Shown piece after piece: positions 55,324 to 58,036 of a DNA stretch of 58,036 bases (position 1 is the stretch's first letter; each line of letters begins with the position of its first letter). This stretch comes from JBBRXJ01 sp038248505 (GTDB taxonomy: Bacteria > Bacteroidota > Bacteroidia > Bacteroidales > JBBRXJ01), in the NCBI GenBank assembly GCA_038248505.1, contig JBBRXJ010000008.1:1-58036 (forward strand), read 5' to 3'. The notes beneath the pieces are model-generated. The model made no database searches. It was not told the DNA's origin and saw only the letters and a list, made by a program, of their open reading frames with translations. The position numbers were made by a program, and so were the translations under genes.

Positions 55324-55746
55324 TAAATAGAATGTTTTTTTATTTTATCCTTGCATTTATACAGCAAAGTATTGATTCTGGAATAGATCATGTTCAATAC
55401 GATATCCCATTGTTATTTATAGTTGGCAATTGAATCACAACATTGTTGTATAGCTTAGTTTGGCTCAGTAAATAAAAAACTGATTTCAAATCAGAATAGT
55501 TGTAAACGTCAATAATTAACTGATTTTTACTGAAACCAAATCTCTTAAATATACATGAGAGTAAGTGGTTTAGGTGACACATTGAATTCATCGCAATGCT
55601 CTCTAAACCTTCGGATTAATAAAATTTATACTTTCTGCCGTTTCTACGCCAAGTTGAAAGCTACAATATCCTACTACATTGTTTAATGGTGAAGAAGGAC
55701 GTTGGGGTATAGTTCTGCAGATTCAATTATAAAACCTATGACATGT
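55324..55746. other. Gene-poor stretch upstream of the trp promoter
   Basis: Only a 65-codon minus-strand frame (55394-55591, MNSMCHLNHLLSCIFKRF...) is open. It has no recognisable features and I do not count it as a gene. The remaining DNA looks like degraded sequence. Confidence 0.35.
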
Positions 55747-55982
55747 TTATGCCGCTGTTTTAAAATTATTAATTTCAAAATATATTGCTTTTTGCAAGGT
55801 TTGTTGTGCTTTTTCCAAAAGCAATTGGGAAACCTCTTCGGTTAATTAAAAATCGCCACAATTTTGGCAAACCTAGGCAGGTACGTTTTTAAATACTACA
55901 ATTATCCCGTTACGTTCAAGAGTGAATGTAATCAGACCATCTTTAGTACTTCCGTTTTTGCAAATTACACATTCAATAATTA
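55747..55982 (-). pseudogene. YgiT-type zinc finger (MqsA-like antitoxin) remnant, in-frame stops
   Basis: The frame reads IECVICKNGSTKDGLITFTL, ERNGIIVVFKNVPA, TAG (55873-55875), VCQNCGDF, TAA (55846-55848), LTEEVSQLLLEKAQQTLQK. This is the two-CxxC zinc finger of YgiT/MqsA-type proteins. The codons lost were probably Glu and Tyr. It follows the DUF4258 remnant, its usual toxin partner. Confidence 0.65.
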
Positions 55983-56271
55983 TTCCATTTTACGTGTTTT
56001 ATAATCATTCTCCCAAATATCCATAGAAGGTTCTTATACTGTTATTATAATTAATTGATTAGTCATTCATTCACGCTATACACTATATGCAGTAGGCGAT
56101 CGTTTACCCATGCAAATACCAATCTGCTTGGATAGGCCTATCATCAGGATAGTCTTTTATAGTTTCTCCTTGTGTAATTGCACATTTCACCTCATTCATT
56201 GTAATAATCATGCTAAACATTTGTTTTACAGCATGATTAGAAAAGTATATTTTAAATTCGTTGATAATCAT
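55980..56271 (-). pseudogene. DUF4258 toxin-like remnant, frameshifts and a stop
   Basis: From ATG 56269-56271 it reads IINEFKIYFSNHAVKQMF, then TQGETIKDYPDDRPIQADWY, after which a one-base shift leads to VNDRLLHIVYSVNE. Another shift leads to TNQLIIITV, TAA (56034-56036) and EPSMDIWENDYKTRKME. This is the DUF4258 fold (RelE-like). With the YgiT remnant downstream it forms a decayed toxin-antitoxin pair. Confidence 0.6.
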
Positions 56272-56972
56272 TATTTTTAAAAATATAAAATTTTTACTAT
56301 AGTCTAGTAAACCAGAATATTTATTTTTTTAATATGTAACTCAAAGATAATCAATAATTGAATTTTACTTTATCTATAGTGAACCCCCTACAATTCCTAA
56401 GTATTGGAAAATGTTATTATTGATCCATTAACTGACGATACGCGGAATTCATTCCACAACTTTATCGACTAATCGTTATTTGTTTTCTAACTCTGATAAA
56501 ATACTTTTCCCAAGTATATTCTTGAAAGTTTCGGATCGAGCATTTCATTTTTCACAACTTCCAAAATAAGTTCAAGTGTTTTTTGCATGATAATAGTTAT
56601 TTGGTTACCATGTAAATATAGTAAAATAATCGTTATAAAACACTATATATACTTGACTTTTAATAATATAAGTTCTTAACTTATTGATATTGGGCCATGG
56701 ATAGCAGCAGTAGCTGATATAGCAGTAATATTGGACTGAGTGTTTCGCGGCGAAGCTCATTCCAACTTCATTTCGGTTTAGTGATACATTAGGCTAAACG
56801 AGAAATTGATTCAGGAATAAATCATATTAAAGCTTCTACAATAAAATTGTTATAGGTTTTTGATATATACCTATTATATTATAGAACGTCCAACAAATTT
56901 TTCTTTATTATACACTACGTCACATTTTAGCGTAAGCCTACCATATTTTTACATCACTAAACTCATAAAACA
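56272..56972. other. Gene-poor stretch, possible short remnant
   Basis: A minus-strand frame of about 33 codons near 56485-56590 (MQKTLELILEVVKNEMLDPK...) may be a scrap of an older gene. Nothing else supports a gene, and no promoter or repeat stands out. Confidence 0.3.
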
Positions 56973-57293
56973 ATGGCAAAACAAGACAATAGTACTAAAA
57001 TCAAAAAGTTCAGCTTAGCTAAACAAGAGCGTCATGCAGATCTTGAAATAAAGATGCTCGAAATTAAAGAGAAACAAAAAGAGCTCGAAGAATGGGAAAA
57101 AAGGCGAATTGATAACGAATTTACCCGCACTTCTATTGAAAAGGTGACTTCTTTATGCTTATTACTTGAAAGCGTAAATATTGATGAAAACCGCACCGTT
57201 TTTAGTAGCGAATTATTTTATAAGCCTAGCTTTAATGAACAAGAGCGCCTAGCTATTCGCAAAAAAATACTCTCCCTCATGGACCAATTATAA
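56973..57293 (+). CDS. Small coiled-coil protein of unknown function
   Basis: The 106-aa, highly charged protein has a predicted coiled coil at about residues 20-50 (HADLEIKMLEIKEKQKELEE). No family is recognised. It is the only intact gene in this end of the window and has its own terminator. Confidence 0.6.
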   Translation: MAKQDNSTKIKKFSLAKQERHADLEIKMLEIKEKQKELEEWEKRRIDNEFTRTSIEKVTSLCLLLESVNIDENRTVFSSELFYKPSFNEQERLAIRKKILSLMDQL

Positions 57294-57312
57294 AAAGGCG
57301 AATGCCTTTTTA
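57291..57312. terminator. Terminator after the coiled-coil gene
   Basis: TAAAAAGGC pairs with GCCTTTTTA around a GAAT loop. It is symmetrical, so it may also serve the opposite strand. Confidence 0.75.
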
Positions 57313-57338
57313 TAATTAGTAACTACATGGCATTTTCT

Positions 57339-57690
57339 CTAGGTAATCGGCATAAATATATCCGTTACCAGTTTCTCTGGCTTGGTTTTCTTTGGATCGT
57401 TATGATATTTTTCGTAACATGGCTCATTGCGCAGCGTTATTTTATTCTCAACAATCCAGCTGACATAAATAAAATTATAAGCGCTACTAAAAAAAGTGTA
57501 GGGGTCTTTAACTTTAAATATAGCATATTTACCTCCCTGTATAACGCTCACACCTATTTCACCATCTGGTTTAACATCTTTACTTACAACAACACAAGCA
57601 TCATAACGGCAATTTCTTCTTCGGTAATCGATGGGTCATCATAACTAATGCCTAATAAGAGTTGATGGTATGTTGTCTTGCGGTATTACG
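57339..57690 (-). pseudogene. GyrI-like effector-binding domain fragment (AraC-type regulator)
   Basis: The frame LLLGISYDDPSITEEEI shifts near 57610 into RYDACVVVSKDVKPDGEIGV, then GGKYAIFKVKDPYTFFSSAY, PCYEKYHNDPKKTKPEKL and VTDIFMPIT. This is the GyrI-like domain that ends many AraC-family regulators. The DNA-binding part is absent, so it is a remnant. Confidence 0.6.
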
Positions 57691-57839
57691 AAGCTACTTT
57701 CCTATCTGTTTACACCGACTTTTTTTTACGAGCTACAAATCTTCGAAAACCTCTGAAACTACTATGCAATATACCATTTATTAGCTGTTGTCAATTATTT
57801 TCTTCCGTATTTTTCTATGATTTTATCTAATAATTTTTT

Positions 57840-57850
57840 GATTCTGCATA
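57840..57850 (-). repeat. End motif of the IS1595-like element
   Basis: GATTCTGCATA lies 10 bases beyond the transposase stop and matches, in reverse, the motif at 22-32 and the one at 10586-10596. It is a probable part of the terminal inverted repeat. Confidence 0.5.
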
Positions 57851-57859
57851 TTTGTACAC

Positions 57860-58036
57860 CTAAAATAAGATACTCGCAACTATCAGTCTATAAAAGATAT
57901 CACGTCGATGTCTGCGATTTAATCTGTAAGAAAATTCATCGAGATAATTCTGAAGGTACATTCCTTTAATCTTGTGATATATTCCAAGAAAATTTCTTTT
58001 CGCATTATTAATTGCTATGTGTACCCATTTTAATGT
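57860..58036 (-). CDS. IS1595-family (ISXO2-like) transposase, C-terminal part, cut by the window edge
   Basis: The open frame runs from the window edge to a TAG at 57860-57862: LKWVHIAINNAKRNFLGIYH, KIKGMYLQNYLDEFSYRLNR and RHRRDIFYRLIVASILF. This is the conserved C-terminal end of IS1595-type transposases (the LNEFxYRLNRR region). The catalytic part lies outside the window. The end motif follows directly. Confidence 0.75.
   Translation of the reverse strand, partial: TLKWVHIAINNAKRNFLGIYHKIKGMYLQNYLDEFSYRLNRRHRRDIFYRLIVASILF

Noticed and set aside
55374..56838. Two similar stretches (ATTGATTCTGGAATAGATCAT and a variant at about 56807)
   Set aside because: The match is short and imperfect in AT-rich DNA, with no shared flanks; not enough for a repeat call.
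1..58036. tRNA, rRNA or CRISPR features
   Set aside because: No cloverleaf, rRNA-like conserved blocks or regularly spaced repeats were recognised on either strand; a dedicated search was not possible.

Overview
The window looks like a piece of a Bacteroidota genome. It is AT-rich, its promoters fit the Bacteroidota pattern TTG-N19..21-TAnnTTTG, and it carries type IX secretion-style proteins (SprB/PKD repeats with a C-terminal sorting tail, an OmpA/PD40 protein, a Wzi-like barrel) plus futalosine-pathway menaquinone synthesis (mqnA). No tRNA, rRNA or CRISPR array was seen. Both edges carry ends of what looks like the same IS1595-like element, so the window may be one contig broken at repeats.

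Layout. 1-1.25 kb: an IS256-variant insertion sequence with 21-bp inverted ends. 1.8-4.8 kb: a PAP2 phosphatase and an SOS-type umuD-umuC-SRAP operon. 4.9-13.7 kb: a metal/metalloid island on the + strand: arsR, a small thioredoxin, ArsF-like and ArsG-like proteins, an ArsP-type permease, a DUF2798 protein, a second ArsF-like protein, rhodanese, NifB/NifX-like, DUF1847 and DsrE proteins, then arsC, hgcA, hgcB and acr3. hgcA and hgcB are the two genes required for mercury methylation. HgcA has the cap-helix motif NVWCAAGK and HgcB has two 4Fe-4S motifs and a terminal Cys pair. This is the most exciting content of the window. 13.9-14.7 kb: a Cys/Lys-rich secreted peptide and a broken outer-membrane barrel.

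15-18.1 kb: a dead HpaII-like restriction-modification system whose methyltransferase gene is split by an insertion flanked by inverted repeats and carrying a broken HNH endonuclease. 18.4-21 kb: a KAS III / methyltransferase / acyltransferase trio. 21-29 kb: secreted and outer-membrane proteins. 29.4-32.5 kb: mqnA, pyruvate kinase and an HD hydrolase. 32.6-34.1 kb: remnants of small toxin-antitoxin-like modules, including a HigB toxin with four in-frame stops. 34.1-45.3 kb: comF, two large secreted proteins, a GGGtGRT/Fe-S scaffold-like pair and a LiaF-like protein. 45.6 kb: a C-terminal processing protease.

47.4-55.3 kb: a complete tryptophan operon on the - strand (trpE-G-[DUF4256]-D-C-F-B-A). 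Upstream are a recognisable promoter, a 16-residue leader peptide with three tandem Trp codons and a terminator hairpin, so the operon is very probably controlled by attenuation. 55.7-58 kb: decayed small modules, one intact coiled-coil protein and the end of an IS1595-family transposase.

Two kinds of damage run through the accessory parts. One is single-base length changes in runs of 7-8 A or T, which may be assembly errors. The other is in-frame stop codons inside otherwise readable genes (restriction, endonuclease, toxin-antitoxin, ArsP). The housekeeping genes show neither.
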